A stretch of DNA of 7,570 nt, taken from contig JAMOQV010000173.1 of assembly GCA_027068615.1 (NCBI GenBank), forward strand, positions 1 through 7,570, written 5' to 3'. How positions within the stretch are numbered: position 1 is the stretch's first letter; every line of letters starts with the position of its first letter. The notes beneath the pieces were generated by a model that was given only the letters and a program-made list of their open reading frames with translations, was not told where the DNA came from and ran no database searches. This document shows, one piece after another, positions 6,540 through 7,570 of this stretch. This DNA comes from Helicobacteraceae bacterium. GTDB taxonomy: Bacteria; Campylobacterota; Campylobacteria; Campylobacterales; Sulfurimonadaceae. A program made the translations under genes and the position numbers.

Positions 6540-7431
6540 TGTTATCTCTTCCGTTGTTTTTTACATAGTATAAAGCTTCATCAGCTTTTTTAAATAGAGT
6601 CTCTTTTGTATCTTTGTCTTTATATTCACTTATACCAAAACTACAAGTTATCTGTTTTGGATTTGTAAAAGTATGTTCTTTAAGAATTTTTCTTAATTTT
6701 TTAGCTAATAGTTTTGCTTCTTGTGATGTTGTATTTGGTAGAAGTATTACAAACTCTTCCCCACCATAACGAAATGCCATATCAGTTGCTCTTATATTGT
6801 TTTTGATAATTGAAGCAAATTCAGAAAGTATATTATCTCCAGCAATATGACCATAATTATCATTAACTTTTTTAAAAAAGTCTATATCTGCAACAATTAT
6901 AGATAGTGCAGTATTATATCTTTTTGCTCTTTGAATCTCTTTTTCTATAGTTTCATCAAAATGTTTTCTATTGTAAAGTTTTGTTAATTGATCTGTAATA
7001 AGTTGTTTTTTTAGGGTTATATTATGCTCTTTTAATTGTTGTTCTTGATTATACATTTGAATATGAAAATGAATTTTGTTATATAGTCTTTTTTCTTTTA
7101 TTGGTTTTGTAAGATAATCAATAGCACCTAGATTGTATCCTCTTTGAACAAACTCATCTTCTTTAAAAAAAGCTGTTAAAAATATAATAGGAATATCTTT
7201 AGTTTGACTGTCTGATTTTAATATATTTGCTAACTCAAATCCATCAACTTCAGGCATCTGTACATCTAGTAAAATCAAATCTGGGGGTGTTATAATAACT
7301 TTTTGTAAGGCTTCTTGATAATTTATAGCTTCTTCTAGAGCAATATCTTTAAACTCATCTTCTAGTAAACACCTTAGTGTAAAAATATTGTTTTTATTAT
7401 CATCTACTACTAAGATTGTAAATTTACCCAT
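6526..7431 (-). CDS. REC-GGDEF response regulator, diguanylate cyclase
   Basis: A 301-aa cytoplasmic protein that should make cyclic di-GMP from two GTP when phosphorylated. The receiver (about 4-125) is complete: Asp10/Asp11, phospho-acceptor Asp56 in LLDVQMP, Thr86 and Lys109. A helical linker (about 126-145) leads to the GGDEF domain (about 146-301), with metal-binding Asp182 in ADIDFFKKVND, active-site GGEEF (223-227) and an RxxD inhibitory site (Arg214/Asp217) five residues before it, so product inhibition is expected. The C-terminal GRDN motif is present. ATG is preceded by AAGGA (7445-7441) at 9 bases. It is the first gene of the operon and overlaps the histidine kinase, its likely phosphodonor. 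It has the receiver-plus-cyclase build of WspR/PleD-type regulators, with a single receiver as in WspR. Confidence in a functional cyclase is high; its targets are inferred from the neighbouring exopolysaccharide and pilin genes. Confidence 0.95.
   Translation of the reverse strand: MGKFTILVVDDNKNNIFTLRCLLEDEFKDIALEEAINYQEALQKVIITPPDLILLDVQMPEVDGFELANILKSDSQTKDIPIIFLTAFFKEDEFVQRGYNLGAIDYLTKPIKEKRLYNKIHFHIQMYNQEQQLKEHNITLKKQLITDQLTKLYNRKHFDETIEKEIQRAKRYNTALSIIVADIDFFKKVNDNYGHIAGDNILSEFASIIKNNIRATDMAFRYGGEEFVILLPNTTSQEAKLLAKKLRKILKEHTFTNPKQITCSFGISEYKDKDTKETLFKKADEALYYVKNNGRDNIAIK
6541..6552 (-). promoter_or_regulatory. Ribosome-binding leader of the kinase inside the REC-GGDEF gene
   Basis: On the minus strand GGAAGAGATAAC ends 1 base before the TTG at 6539-6537. 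The same bases encode Gly-Arg-Asp-Asn of the conserved C-terminal motif of the GGDEF domain, so the coding motif and the ribosome-binding site of the next gene are superimposed. This fits translational coupling through the 14-base gene overlap. Confidence 0.45.
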
Positions 7432-7462
7432 AATTAATAATCCTTGAACTAAACTAAGTAGT

Positions 7463-7491
7463 AGTATATCAAAAAAAGATTATTTAACCAA
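7463..7491 (-). promoter_or_regulatory. Promoter of the REC-GGDEF / kinase / co-polymerase operon
   Basis: On the minus strand TTGGTT (7491-7486) lies 17 bases from TATACT (7468-7463), in front of a start point near 7456. The leader to the ATG at 7431 is about 25 bases and contains the AAGGA ribosome-binding site. The spacing is ideal, but the -35 matches the consensus only in its first half. Confidence 0.5.
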
Positions 7492-7512
7492 AATTTATAT
7501 GAAGCTATTTTA

Positions 7513-7537
7513 CAATTAAGCAACTTTTTTTTAATTG
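7513..7537. repeat. Inverted repeat between two divergent promoters
   Basis: CAATTAA (7513-7519) and TTAATTG (7531-7537) are exact inverted arms around an 11-base T-rich centre. The repeat lies between the leftward promoter at 7463-7491 and the rightward -10 at 7543-7548. It could be an operator acting on both sides, but AT-rich DNA makes such arms common by chance. Confidence 0.3.
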
Positions 7538-7542
7538 CTAGA

Positions 7543-7566
7543 TATAATCCTCTCATAACAAGGGAG
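7543..7566 (+). promoter_or_regulatory. Divergent rightward promoter and ribosome-binding site at the window edge
   Basis: TATAAT at 7543-7548, preceded by a T-run (7525-7532), has the layout of a Campylobacterota sigma-70 promoter. AGGGAG at 7561-7566 then looks like a Shine-Dalgarno sequence whose start codon would fall just beyond base 7570. The transcript leader would be very short. The gene itself is not in the window. Confidence 0.45.
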
Positions 7567-7570
7567 ATAT

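Overview
The DNA is strongly AT-rich with A/T-ending codons. It carries short-leader prepilins of the K-K-A/G-F-T-L-I-E type and T-rich promoters with a good -10 box but little -35. This fits a Campylobacterota (epsilonproteobacterial) chromosome, for example the Sulfurimonas or Arcobacter lineages. The assignment rests on style and protein flavour, not on a marker gene.

Layout: bases 1-303 are non-coding as far as I can see. They hold an imperfect hairpin, a perfect 13-bp palindrome and a -10 box that leads into a 31-codon single-membrane-span ORF on the plus strand (304-399). All other genes lie on the minus strand and are read right to left. A REC-GGDEF response regulator (7431-6526) overlaps a large hybrid histidine kinase (6539-3909), which is followed after 13 bases by a Wzc-like polysaccharide co-polymerase/BY-kinase fusion (3895-1481). 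A 117-base gap with its own -10 box then precedes two tandem type IV pilin-like genes (1363-890 and 875-396). The stop codon of the last pilin interlocks with that of the small plus-strand ORF. At the right edge, a divergent promoter and Shine-Dalgarno sequence point out of the window.

Working model: the kinase has an intact H-box and ATPase domain, but its own C-terminal receiver has lost the phospho-accepting Asp. The adjacent, translationally coupled REC-GGDEF protein has a complete receiver, a GGEEF active site and an RxxD inhibitory site. The likely flow is kinase to REC-GGDEF to cyclic di-GMP, with exopolysaccharide assembly (same operon) and perhaps the pilins as outputs. This is a plausible surface-attachment/biofilm module. 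The co-polymerase is itself odd: its BY-kinase domain keeps Walker A and B but has lost the Walker A' acidic/Arg signature and the C-terminal tyrosine cluster.

Most unusual points: two degenerate signalling domains (pseudo-receiver and pseudo-BY-kinase) in one operon; two TTG starts preceded by an identical 10-base leader; a perfect EF-hand-spaced loop at the C-terminus of one pilin; and the small membrane ORF with its own promoter. I saw no RNA genes, CRISPR array or convincing mobile element.
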